Shown piece by piece: positions 1 to 8,884 of a DNA stretch of 20,395 nucleotides (position 1 is the stretch's first letter; each line of letters begins with the position of its first letter). Where the stretch lies: contig URFQ01000044.1 of the NCBI GenBank assembly GCA_900547195.1, forward strand, positions 1 to 20,395, given 5' to 3'. The notes beneath the pieces are model-generated. The model was not told the DNA's origin, ran no database searches, and was given only the letters and a program-made list of their open reading frames with translations. Source of the stretch: an uncultured Butyricicoccus sp. (GTDB lineage: Bacteria; Bacillota; Clostridia; Oscillospirales; Butyricicoccaceae). The translations under genes were made by a program, and so were the position numbers.

Positions 1-20
1 AAAGCGTGGTTTCGATCGAA

Positions 21-52
21 GGCTGTTCGAAAAACGCAGTTTTTCGACAGCC
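21..52. repeat. Imperfect hairpin next to the pncB terminator
   Basis: A GGCTGTTCGAAAAA arm faces TTTTTCGACAGCC across a 5-base loop; the arms match fully apart from one bulged T. It lies beside a clear terminator and has no coding potential. It could be a second terminator for a gene left of the window or a dispersed intergenic palindrome. Only one copy is visible here. Confidence 0.5.
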
Positions 53-54
53 TC

Positions 55-79
55 AAAAGCCCGGCTAAGCCGGGCTTTT
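55..79 (-). terminator. Intrinsic terminator of pncB, probably bidirectional
   Basis: AAAAGCCCGGC and GCCGGGCTTTT flank a 3-base TAA loop: a 7 bp GC stem with A/T tails on both sides. It starts 13 bases past the pncB stop codon. The symmetry means it could also end transcription arriving from the left of the window. Confidence 0.85.
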
Positions 80-92
80 GACAAATGCGGGA

Positions 93-1538
93 TTATACGA
101 TACGGCAGCCTTCCAGCAGGTCATGCTTGACCTGCCACAGTTTTTTGGACAAATCTACATAATATGTCTGCGGATATTCAAAGCGCTTGGTCTGCTCCCA
201 GAGTGTGTCAAGCTGAGACTGGCAGTAGCCGCGGATGGCCTCGATATCGGGCGACGCATAGACCTTTTTCCCTTGGCGGAATAGCTGCACGAGCAGCGGC
301 TTGGCCTCATAATCGGTGACGATTTTCTGTTTCCACGTGTGAATTGGGTCAAACAGCGTATAGGGCTTGGAAGTGTCGATGGTTTCGTCGTGGACGCACA
401 GCACATCGCCGATGGCCTTGCCGTTTGCCTTGTCAAACAGACGGTAGACCTTCTTAAAGTGTGGGGTTGTAATCTTTTCAACATTTTCGGAAACCTTGAT
501 TTTGGGAACAATGTTGCCGTGCTGGTCTTCCACCGCGGACAGTTTATATACGCCGCCGAAGACCGGCTCGGACTTGGAGGTAATCAGCCGTTCGCCGATG
601 CCGAAGGAGTCGATGCGCGCGCCCTGCGCGAGCAGGTCGGATACCAGATATTCGTCCAGCGAGTTGGAGGCCATGATCTGCATGTCCGGATATCCGGCTG
701 CATCCAGCATTTCGCGCGCCTTAATAGACAGGTAAGCGATATCGCCCGAATCCAGACGGATGCCCTTGGGACGGATGCCCATGGGGGCAAGTATTTCGTT
801 CGCGCAGCGGATGGCGTTCGGCACGCCGGATTTGAGTACATTATATGTGTCGACCAGGAATACGCAGTTGGTCGGGTAAATTTCCGCATACGCTTTGAAT
901 GCATCATACTCGGACGGGAACATCTGCACCCACGAATGGGCCATCGTGCCGCCCGCCGGGATGTGATGGTCGCGGTCCGCCATGACGCAGGCTGTGCCAT
1001 GGCATCCGCCGATATAGGAGGCGCGCGCGCCGTACACCGCGCCGTCGTAGCCCTGCGCGCGGCGGGACCCAAACTCCAGCACCGTGCGTCCCTTGGCCGC
1101 GCGGGTGATGCGGCTGGCCTTGGTGGCAATCAGGGTCTGGTGGTTGATGGTCAGCAGGATCATGGTCTCGAGAAACTGCGCCTGGATCATTGGCCCGGCG
1201 ACGGTGACAATCGGCTCGCCAGGGAAAATCGGCGTGCCTTCCGGCACGGCCCAGACGTCGCATTCGAACTTGAAGTCTTTTAAATATGCAAGGAATGCAT
1301 CCGAGAAGCAGGCCCTGCCGCGCAGATAGGCAATGTCTTCGTCGGTGAAATGCAGGTTTTCCAGATATTCAACCAGCTGCTCGACGCCGGCCATGATTGC
1401 ATAACCGCCGCCGTCCGGCACGCGGCGGTAGAACATGTCGAAATATGCGCGCCGTTCGCCCATGCCCTTTTCAAAGTATCCGTGCGCCATGGTAAACTCA
1501 TAAAAATCGGTTAACATGGTCATATTCTTTTCAATCAT
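93..1538 (-). CDS. pncB: Nicotinate phosphoribosyltransferase
   Basis: This 481-residue protein joins nicotinate and PRPP to give nicotinate mononucleotide, using ATP, in the cytoplasmic Preiss-Handler route of NAD salvage (EC 6.3.4.21). The N-terminus (MTMLTDFYEFTMAHGYF), the segment around LEFGSRRAQGYDGA, the AHSWVQMF segment with the likely catalytic/phosphorylated histidine near residue 201, and the IRLDSGDIAYLS phosphate-binding region are all typical of the family, and the length fits. The start at 1538 is supported by an AAGGGG ribosome binding site 10 bases upstream. The gene is monocistronic, divergent from argG, with its own promoter and terminator. A palindrome at 1589-1602 suggests repression by a niacin-responsive regulator, which is inference. 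The nicotinamide-type enzyme (Nampt) is unlikely because the motifs are those of the nicotinate enzyme. Confidence 0.95.
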   Translation of the reverse strand: MIEKNMTMLTDFYEFTMAHGYFEKGMGERRAYFDMFYRRVPDGGGYAIMAGVEQLVEYLENLHFTDEDIAYLRGRACFSDAFLAYLKDFKFECDVWAVPEGTPIFPGEPIVTVAGPMIQAQFLETMILLTINHQTLIATKASRITRAAKGRTVLEFGSRRAQGYDGAVYGARASYIGGCHGTACVMADRDHHIPAGGTMAHSWVQMFPSEYDAFKAYAEIYPTNCVFLVDTYNVLKSGVPNAIRCANEILAPMGIRPKGIRLDSGDIAYLSIKAREMLDAAGYPDMQIMASNSLDEYLVSDLLAQGARIDSFGIGERLITSKSEPVFGGVYKLSAVEDQHGNIVPKIKVSENVEKITTPHFKKVYRLFDKANGKAIGDVLCVHDETIDTSKPYTLFDPIHTWKQKIVTDYEAKPLLVQLFRQGKKVYASPDIEAIRGYCQSQLDTLWEQTKRFEYPQTYYVDLSKKLWQVKHDLLEGCRIV

Positions 1539-1562
1539 TGTTCCATTTCCCCTTTGATTTGG

Positions 1563-1588
1563 CGGCGCGCATCTCCATGGGCGCGCCG
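1563..1588 (-). promoter_or_regulatory. GC-rich hairpin in the pncB 5' leader
   Basis: CGGCGCGC and GCGCGCCG form an 8 bp perfect stem around a 10-base loop, 24 bases before the pncB start codon. It lies inside the predicted leader and could influence translation or mRNA stability. No U-tract follows, so it is not a terminator in this orientation. Confidence 0.4.
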
Positions 1589-1602
1589 GGTGTCTTTACA
1601 CC
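1589..1602. promoter_or_regulatory. GGTGT-N4-ACACC palindrome, candidate niacin repressor operator
   Basis: GGTGTCTTTACACC is an inverted repeat with 5 bp arms, about 15 bases downstream of the pncB -10 box, so it covers the early transcribed region where a repressor would block initiation. From memory it resembles the TGTC-containing palindromes assigned to NiaR (YrxA), the nicotinate-responsive repressor of Firmicutes niacin genes. No niaR gene is in the window. It could instead be a simple RNA hairpin. Confidence 0.35.
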
Positions 1603-1616
1603 ATGCGGTTAGATTT

Positions 1617-1645
1617 ATCATAGTACGAACCGGGCAAAATTTCAA
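1617..1645 (-). promoter_or_regulatory. pncB promoter
   Basis: On the minus strand TTGAAA (1640-1645) and TATGAT (1617-1622) are separated by exactly 17 bases. This predicts a leader of about 70 bases before the pncB start. Confidence 0.75.
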
Positions 1646-1691
1646 GAAAAATCGAGCGGATTTCCGCACAAAAGAGTAGTTTCATACACGG

Positions 1692-1709
1692 AATGAATAT
1701 TTATGCATT
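1692..1709. promoter_or_regulatory. ARG box (ArgR/AhrC operator) upstream of argG
   Basis: AATGAATATTTATGCATT differs at one core position (G for T) from the 18-base ARG box consensus wnTGAATwwwwATTCAnw. It lies 24 bases upstream of the argG -35 box. The next 20 bases are AT-rich but hold only a poor second box. ArgR hexamers usually bind paired boxes, so the second half-site may be degenerate here. Confidence 0.7.
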
Positions 1710-1733
1710 ATATAAACTATTTATAAATTTTCC

Positions 1734-1762
1734 TTGCATTTGTATGGGGAGGGCGTTATAAT
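1734..1762 (+). promoter_or_regulatory. Promoter of the arginine operon
   Basis: TTGCAT (1734-1739) and a perfect TATAAT (1757-1762) are 17 bases apart. The predicted transcription start near 1769 leaves a leader of about 35 bases before the argG start. An ATG at 1763 directly abuts the -10 box and so cannot be the start codon. Confidence 0.85.
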
Positions 1763-1804
1763 ATGGATACGACAAAAATGATAACAATTTTGGAGGGTTT
1801 CATT

Positions 1805-3058
1805 ATGGAAAAGAAATATAACAAGGTTGTTCTCGCATACTCCGGCGGTTTGGACACCTCTGTTCTGATCCCGTGGCTCAAGGAGCACTACGGTTGTGAG
1901 GTCATTGCGGTATCGGGCAACGTCGGCCAGGCCGGCGAACTGGAGGGCTTGGAGGAGCGCGCGCTCAGCACCGGCGCGTCCAAGCTGTACATCGAAGACC
2001 TGACCCGGGAATTCGTGGACGACTATATCATCCCGACCATGAAGGCGGGCGCGACCTATGAGCAGTACCTGCTCGGTACCTCGTTTGCGCGCCCGATTAT
2101 CGCAAAGCGTATCGTGGAAATCGCCCTGAAGGAAGGCGCGGACGCGATTTGCCACGGCTGCACCGGCAAGGGCAACGACCAGGTTCGTTTTGAACTGGCT
2201 ATCCATGCCTTTGCTCCCCAGATGGACATCATCGCCCCGTGGCGTTTCTGGGAGCTGAACTCCCGCGAGAAGGAGATCGAATACGCCGAGGCGCACAACA
2301 TCCCGCTGAAGATCAACAAGGAGACCAATTACTCCAAGGATAAGAACCTGTGGCACCTGAGCCATGAGGGCCTGGATCTGGAGGATCCGGCCAATGAAGC
2401 GCCGCTCAACAAGCCGGGCTTCCTTGAGCTGGGCGTATCGCCCGAGCAGGCGCCCGACGTGCCGACTTATGTGACCATCCACTTCGAGAAGGGCGTCCCG
2501 ACCGCGGTCGACGGCGAGGAAATGGATTCGGTTGCCCTGATTGAGAAGCTGAACAAGCTGGGCGGCGAGAACGGCTGCGGGATTCTGGATATTGTTGAAA
2601 ACCGTCTGGTCGGTATGAAGAGCCGCGGCGTTTACGAGACCCCGGGCGGCGCGGTGCTGTATGCGGCGCATCAAAAGCTCGAGGAAATCACGCTCGACAA
2701 GGAGACCGCGCATTATAAGCAGCAGCTGGCGCTGAAGTTCGCCGAGCTGGTTTATAACGGCCAGTGGTATACCCCGCTGCGCAAGGCGATGAGCGCGTTC
2801 GTCGATTCCACGCAGGAGACCGTCACCGGCGACGTGAAGCTCAAGCTGTACAAGGGCAACATTATCCCGGCGTCCGTCACTTCGCCGTACTCACTGTATT
2901 CGGCCGGCATGGCGACCTTCGATGAGGACGACTGCTACGATCAGGCCGATTCCGCAGGCTTCATCAACCTGTTTGGCCTGCCGCTGAAGGTGCGCGCGCT
3001 GAATGACCAGGTTCTGTCTCAGCAGACCGGCTTGCATTTCCCGAGCGTAGAGAAGTAA
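1805..3058 (+). CDS. argG: Argininosuccinate synthase
   Basis: The 417-residue enzyme condenses citrulline and aspartate with ATP to argininosuccinate (EC 6.3.4.5), the penultimate step of arginine synthesis. The N-terminal ATP-pyrophosphatase loop AYSGGLDTS is at residues 11-19, and HGCTGKGNDQVRFE and the IIAPWR segment follow as in the family; the length is normal. The reading frame extends upstream to 1763, but I chose 1805 because GGAGGG sits just before this ATG and the promoter -10 ends at 1762. It is the first gene of the arg operon, behind the ARG box. A 102-base gap with a palindrome separates it from argH, so its message level may differ from that of the downstream genes. Confidence 0.97.
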   Translation: MEKKYNKVVLAYSGGLDTSVLIPWLKEHYGCEVIAVSGNVGQAGELEGLEERALSTGASKLYIEDLTREFVDDYIIPTMKAGATYEQYLLGTSFARPIIAKRIVEIALKEGADAICHGCTGKGNDQVRFELAIHAFAPQMDIIAPWRFWELNSREKEIEYAEAHNIPLKINKETNYSKDKNLWHLSHEGLDLEDPANEAPLNKPGFLELGVSPEQAPDVPTYVTIHFEKGVPTAVDGEEMDSVALIEKLNKLGGENGCGILDIVENRLVGMKSRGVYETPGGAVLYAAHQKLEEITLDKETAHYKQQLALKFAELVYNGQWYTPLRKAMSAFVDSTQETVTGDVKLKLYKGNIIPASVTSPYSLYSAGMATFDEDDCYDQADSAGFINLFGLPLKVRALNDQVLSQQTGLHFPSVEK

Positions 3059-3072
3059 AACAGGAGATCGAA

Positions 3073-3130
3073 CGATAGGAGATAGGGGATATATCGTATG
3101 CTTCGGCTGCATATCTTCTATCTCCTATCG
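3073..3130 (+). repeat. Heptad-repeat palindrome between argG and argH
   Basis: CGATAGGAGATAG (3073-3085) is perfectly complementary to CTATCTCCTATCG (3118-3130), and G-U pairs plus GATAT/ATATC extend the stem towards a TTCGG apex. The left arm reads as 7-base units GATAGGA, GATAGGG, GATATAT; the right arm mirrors them as ATATCTT, CTATCTC, CTATCGC. No U-tract follows, so it is not a classical terminator. It could be an RNA processing or stability element of the operon message, or a small palindromic mobile-type repeat. Confidence 0.75.
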
Positions 3131-3160
3131 CATCACTTAAGATGAGCGAGGTAATCAACT

Positions 3161-4542
<1,382 letters not shown>

Positions 4543-4546
<4 letters not shown>

Positions 4547-5466
4547 TGAAACCCAAAATATACATTGACGGCAAGGAAGGCACAACCGGACTGCAAATTT
4601 ATGAACGTCTGGGGCAGCGGGACGATCTCGAGCTGCTGCTCATTGACGAGGACAAGCGCAAGGACGCCGTTGAGCGCAAAAGGTTTTTGAACGCGGCGGA
4701 CATTGTGTTCCTGTGCCTGCCGGACGCGGCGGCGAAGGAAGCGGCCTATTTCATTGAAAACGACCATACCCGCGTCATCGACGCATCCACGGCCCACCGT
4801 ACCGCGCCGGGATGGGATTACGGCTTTGCCGAGCTGTCCCCGGCCCGCCGCGCGGCCATCGCGCAGTCGAAGCGCGTGGCCAACCCCGGCTGCCATGCAA
4901 GCGGGTTTATTGCGGGCGTATACCCGCTTGTGCAGGACGGTGTGGCGCCTGCGGATTTCGCCTTCAGCTGCTCGTCGCTGACTGGATACTCGGGCGGCGG
5001 GAAGAAGCTGATTGCGGAATACGAGGACGCGGGCCGTGACCCGCGCCATGATGCGGAGCGCATCTATGGTCTGAATCTGCATCACAAGCACCTGCCCGAG
5101 ATGATCCATGTCTGCGGCCTGCAAACCGCCCCGGTATTTGTGCCGGTCGTCGGCGATTTCTACAAGGGCATGGCGACCACGGTCATGCTGCCGGGCATGG
5201 ACGCGCACCGCGTACACGCTTGCCTTGCGGAGCATTACGAGGGGCAGAAGCTGGTTACGGTTGCGCCGTTTGGCGGCGCTGGGCCGGTGATTTATGCAAA
5301 TACCATGGCCGGAAGGGACAGCCTGGAGCTGATTGTCTGCGGCCATGAAACGCAAACCATTGTCACCGCGCTGTTCGACAACCTCGGCAAGGGCGCGTCG
5401 GGCGCCGCGGTGCAGAATATGAATATCATGCTTGGCCTGGATGAAACCACGGGCCTGAGCATTTAA
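4543..5466 (+). CDS. argC: N-acetyl-gamma-glutamyl-phosphate reductase, short (type 2) form
   Basis: ArgC reduces N-acetylglutamyl phosphate with NADPH to the semialdehyde (EC 1.2.1.38). At 307 residues, with GKEGTTGLQI in the nucleotide-binding loop near residue 11 and NPGCHASGF carrying the catalytic Cys117, it belongs to the shorter class rather than the ~345-residue class. A conserved histidine-rich segment (LHHKHLPEM) lies in the second half. Two adjacent ATGs (4543 and 4546) are possible starts; the first overlaps the argH stop as ATGA and has GAGG about 4 bases upstream, so the second gives better spacing. It sits between argH and argJ, 28 bases before argJ. Confidence 0.95.
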
Positions 5467-5494
5467 AAATCCCCAGGATCAGGAGGATTCCAGT

Positions 5495-6703
5495 ATGAAA
5501 ATTATTTCCGGCGGCGTGTGCGCCGCGAAGGGCTTTCAGGCGGGTTCCACCCGCTGCGGCATCAAGGCGAGCCGCGAAGCTGACGATCTGGCCATTATTG
5601 TATCCGAGAGCGAATGCACCGCGGCGGCAACCTACACGCTCAACCGCGTGAAGGCTGCGCCGGTTTATGTCACCATGGAGCATCTGGAGGACGGCGTGGC
5701 ACGCGCGATCGTTGCCAATTCCGGCAATGCCAACGCCTGTGCGCCGGACGGTGCAGAGAATGCCCTGCGTGAAGCGCAGGCGGCTGCCCGGTTTCTCGGC
5801 ATCGAGGAAGACCGCGTGATTGTTGCGTCCACGGGCGTCATCGGCCAGCGCCTGGACATCGAGTGCATCGAAGAGAACATTGGGAACGTTAAGCTGTCCG
5901 CAGACGGGTCGGAAGCGGCAAATCGCGCCATTATGACAACGGATACCAGGGAAAAAACTGCGGCGATCGAATTTGTTGCAGGCGGAAAGGTGTGCCATAT
6001 CGGCGGCATCTGCAAGGGCAGCGGTATGATTCATCCGAACATGGGCACCATGCTGTCCTTTATCACCACCGACTGCGCCATCACGCATGAGATGCTTCAG
6101 GATGCGCTCTCTGAGAGCGTGCGCCGCAGCTACAACCGTGTGACGGTGGACGGCGATACCTCAACCAACGACATGTGCGTCGTGCTCGCAAACGGCATGG
6201 CGGGCAATGAGCAAATCGAGTGGCAGAACGAGGATTACGAAGCGTTCTACCGCGCGCTGCACGAGGTCAACGTCCGTCTGGCGCGCCAGATTGCCGCGGA
6301 CGGCGAGGGCGCGACCAAGCTGATCGCGTGCGAGGTCAACGGCGCGCGCAGCGAGGAGGCGGCGGAGCGTCTGGCAAAGGCGGTCTGTGCATCCAGCCTG
6401 GTCAAGGCGGCTATGTTCGGCGCGGACGCCAACTGGGGCCGCGTGTTGTGCGCGATGGGCTATTCCAAAGCGCCGTTCCGCCCCGAGTATGTGACCGTGG
6501 GCTTCCAGTCTGCGGCGGGCAGGATTTTGGTCTGCGATCACGGCCATGGCCTCGATTTCGACGAGGAGATCGCGAAGAATATCCTGCTGGAAGATGAAGT
6601 GACCATTGCCGTGGATCTGTATGAGGGCGAAAGTTCGGCCACCTGCTGGGGCTGCGACTTGACGTATGATTATGTCAAGATCAACGGCGATTACAGAACC
6701 TAA
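5495..6703 (+). CDS. argJ: Bifunctional glutamate N-acetyltransferase / amino-acid acetyltransferase
   Basis: ArgJ moves the acetyl group from N-acetylornithine to glutamate (EC 2.3.1.35), making the pathway cyclic; many homologues can also use acetyl-CoA (2.3.1.1). The 402-residue proenzyme normally cuts itself into alpha and beta chains in front of a threonine that becomes the nucleophile. Here the site is HPNMGTMLSF, with Thr185 following Gly184 where an alanine is more usual. The ASTGVIG and FGADANWGR segments are typical, and the C-terminus is complete. GGAGG just upstream supports the start. No argA is in the window. Whether it is mono- or bifunctional cannot be read from the sequence alone. 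Confidence 0.95.
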   Translation: MKIISGGVCAAKGFQAGSTRCGIKASREADDLAIIVSESECTAAATYTLNRVKAAPVYVTMEHLEDGVARAIVANSGNANACAPDGAENALREAQAAARFLGIEEDRVIVASTGVIGQRLDIECIEENIGNVKLSADGSEAANRAIMTTDTREKTAAIEFVAGGKVCHIGGICKGSGMIHPNMGTMLSFITTDCAITHEMLQDALSESVRRSYNRVTVDGDTSTNDMCVVLANGMAGNEQIEWQNEDYEAFYRALHEVNVRLARQIAADGEGATKLIACEVNGARSEEAAERLAKAVCASSLVKAAMFGADANWGRVLCAMGYSKAPFRPEYVTVGFQSAAGRILVCDHGHGLDFDEEIAKNILLEDEVTIAVDLYEGESSATCWGCDLTYDYVKINGDYRT

Positions 6704-6717
6704 AAGGAGAAATTTGC

Positions 6718-7590
6718 GTGGATACACAATTCAACGCGGAAACCAAAGCCAATGTGCTGGTGGAGGCGCTGCCTTACATTCAGGAATACTACGGCCGCAC
6801 GGTCGTCGTCAAATATGGCGGCAACGCCATGATCAATGAGCAGCTCAAGGATGCGGTCATTCATGATATTGTGCTGCTGAGCCTGGTCGGCGTCAAGGTG
6901 GTTGTCGTACACGGCGGCGGCCCGGAGATTTCCGAGATGCTCAAAAAAATTGGCAAGCAGTCGCGGTTCGTCAACGGGCTGCGCTATACCGACCGGGAGA
7001 CAATGGATATTGTGCAGATGATCCTGTGCGGCAAGGTCAACAAAGACCTGGTCACCTTGCTTGAAAAGGCGGGCGGCAACGGCATCGGCCTCGGCGGCAT
7101 GGACGGCGGCCTGTTCCAGGCGAAACGTCTGACCGACGAAAAGGGCACCGATTACGGCTATGTGGGCGATATTGTCGATGTAAATCCGCAGCCGGTGATT
7201 GATGTGTTGGAGAAGGGCTATATCCCGGTGGTTTCGACCGTTGCGCAGGGCATCGACGACGAGACCAACTACAACATCAATGCCGACACAGCCGCGGCCA
7301 AGCTGGCGATTGCCCTTGGCGCAAAGAAGCTGATCCTGCTGACCGACGTGCGCGGGCTGCTGCGCGACCCGAAAGATGAGGAAAGCATCATCCATCGCCT
7401 CAAGGTGTCCGAAGTGCCGGCGCTCGTCAAAGAGGGCGTCATTTCGGGCGGCATGATCCCAAAGGTGGATTGCTGCGTTGAGGCGGTGCGCAAAGGCGTG
7501 GAGCGTGCCAACATCCAGGACGGACGAGTACCGCACTCCATCCTGATCGAGCTGCTAAGCAAAGTCGGCGTCGGCACGATGTTCTCCTAA
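6718..7590 (+). CDS. argB: Acetylglutamate kinase
   Basis: ArgB phosphorylates N-acetylglutamate with ATP (EC 2.7.2.8). The 290-residue protein starts at a GTG codon preceded by AGGAG with 8-base spacing, 14 bases after argJ. VVKYGGNAM near residue 34, VVHGGGPEIS, NGIGLGGMDGG, and GGMIPKVDC near the end are amino-acid-kinase landmarks. About 30 residues precede the KYGG motif, including TKANVLVEALPYIQEYYG, which can form the mobile N-terminal helix found in the hexameric, arginine-inhibited kinases of cyclic pathways; the E. coli enzyme lacks it. Feedback inhibition by arginine is therefore likely (inference), in addition to ArgR control of the operon. Confidence 0.95.
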   Translation: MDTQFNAETKANVLVEALPYIQEYYGRTVVVKYGGNAMINEQLKDAVIHDIVLLSLVGVKVVVVHGGGPEISEMLKKIGKQSRFVNGLRYTDRETMDIVQMILCGKVNKDLVTLLEKAGGNGIGLGGMDGGLFQAKRLTDEKGTDYGYVGDIVDVNPQPVIDVLEKGYIPVVSTVAQGIDDETNYNINADTAAAKLAIALGAKKLILLTDVRGLLRDPKDEESIIHRLKVSEVPALVKEGVISGGMIPKVDCCVEAVRKGVERANIQDGRVPHSILIELLSKVGVGTMFS

Positions 7591-7625
7591 TTGAACCAAT
7601 TGTGTTTAAAGTGAAGTGATATAAA

Positions 7626-8807
7626 ATGACCTATCAAGAACTGAAACAGGAAGAGCAGCAGTATGTGATGAACACGTACGGCCGTTTTTCCATTGCGCTC
7701 GACCATGGAGAGGGATCTAAGCTCTGGGACGTAGAGGGCAAGCGTTATATCGACCTGACTTCGGGCATTGGTGTGTGCAGCGTGGGCTATAACAACCAGA
7801 CGCTGATTGACGCCATCACCGTGCAGGCGCACAAGCTGATGCATGTGTCCAACCTGTTCACCACGGCGCCGATGGTGCAGACGGCAAAGACGCTGGTCAA
7901 GGCCACCGGGATGGGAAAGGTGTTTTTTTCCAACTCGGGTGCAGAGTCCAATGAGGGCGCGATTAAGCTGGCGCGCAAATATTCGTTTGACAAATACGGC
8001 AAGGGCCGCAGTAAAATTATCACCCTGTGGAACTCCTTCCACGGCCGCACGGTAACCACCCTGAACGCAACCGGCCAGGATAAGTTTCACAATTATTTCT
8101 TTCCGTTTACGGAGGGCTTCGACTATGCCGAAGCCGGAAACTTTGAAGATGTGAAGGTCAAGGCGGATGATTCCACCTGCGCGATAATGATGGAGCTGAT
8201 TCAGGGCGAGGGCGGCGTGCTGCCGCTTGACCCGGCGTTTGTGAAGGCCGTGGAGGCGTTCTGCCGGGAACGCGACCTGCTGCTGATCATCGACGAAGTG
8301 CAGACCGGCATCGGCCGCACCGGCAGCCTGTTCTGCTTCCAGCAGTACGGCATCCAACCGGATGTTGTCACGACAGCCAAGGGGATCGCGGGCGGCCTGC
8401 CGATGGGCGCGGTCATTGCGGCGAAGACCTGCTGCGACGTCCTGACCCCGGGAACCCATGCGACAACCTTTGGCGGCACACCGACCTGCTGTGCTGCGGC
8501 AAACGCCGTGCTCGGCCTTGTAAACCAGCCTGAATTCTTGGCCGAGGTCGAAAAAAAGGGGGAATACCTCAAAAACGGCATTTTGGCGCTCGATTCGGAC
8601 AAGGTGCGGGGCGTGCGTGGCAGAGGCCTCATGCTTGGCGTCATTGTGGATGCGGACGCACGCGCTGAACTGGTGGCCAAGTGCATGGAAAAAGGCTTGC
8701 TTGTCCTGACGGCAGGCACACAGGCGATTCGCTTGCTCCCTCCGCTCACCATCACCTATGAGGAGATGGACGAAGCGCTGGCAATTTTCAGGCAGGTACT
8801 GGTATAA
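7626..8807 (+). CDS. argD: Acetylornithine aminotransferase
   Basis: ArgD is a class-III PLP aminotransferase converting N-acetylglutamate semialdehyde plus glutamate to N-acetylornithine (EC 2.6.1.11). The 393-residue protein has SNSGAESNEGAIKLAR for cofactor phosphate binding, LLIIDEVQTGIGRTG with the PLP-ring aspartate, and TTAKGIAGGLPMGAV with the Schiff-base Lys252; the C-terminal LLPPLTIT is also standard. No strong Shine-Dalgarno precedes the ATG (only AAGTGAAGTG), unlike all its neighbours, so it may be translated less efficiently. It may also serve lysine synthesis as succinyldiaminopimelate aminotransferase, as some ArgD proteins do. Confidence 0.95.
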   Translation: MTYQELKQEEQQYVMNTYGRFSIALDHGEGSKLWDVEGKRYIDLTSGIGVCSVGYNNQTLIDAITVQAHKLMHVSNLFTTAPMVQTAKTLVKATGMGKVFFSNSGAESNEGAIKLARKYSFDKYGKGRSKIITLWNSFHGRTVTTLNATGQDKFHNYFFPFTEGFDYAEAGNFEDVKVKADDSTCAIMMELIQGEGGVLPLDPAFVKAVEAFCRERDLLLIIDEVQTGIGRTGSLFCFQQYGIQPDVVTTAKGIAGGLPMGAVIAAKTCCDVLTPGTHATTFGGTPTCCAAANAVLGLVNQPEFLAEVEKKGEYLKNGILALDSDKVRGVRGRGLMLGVIVDADARAELVAKCMEKGLLVLTAGTQAIRLLPPLTITYEEMDEALAIFRQVLV

Positions 8808-8860
8808 GAGTGAAAAGTGAAGCGTGAAGGACTGCATTGCCCTCCACGCTCCAATTCACA
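8808..8860 (+). repeat. Heptad-repeat imperfect palindrome between argD and argF
   Basis: Directly after the argD stop come three 7-base units, GAGTGAA AAGTGAA GCGTGAA (8808-8828). After a short spacer a degenerate mirror follows (TCCACGC, TCCAATT, then CACATTTTC). AGCGTG and CACGCT can pair exactly. The architecture resembles the argG-argH palindrome, though the unit sequence differs. No terminator U-tract follows. Confidence 0.55.
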
Positions 8861-8884
8861 TTTTCTTCTGAAAGGGGTTTCTCA

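Noticed and set aside
339..1283. 314-codon open frame on the plus strand opposite pncB
   Set aside because: It lies wholly antisense to a well-supported pncB gene, has no ribosome binding site or family motifs, and reflects high-GC codon bias.
1763..1804. Upstream ATG as the argG start
   Set aside because: It directly abuts the promoter -10 box; the ATG at 1805 has GGAGGG and the family-typical N-terminus.
1721..2713. 330-codon minus-strand frame opposite argG
   Set aside because: Antisense shadow of argG with no recognisable domain.
8837..8884. Upstream ATG as the argF start
   Set aside because: It falls inside the intergenic palindrome without a ribosome binding site; 8885 has AAAGGGG and the typical MKHLLKLLD start.
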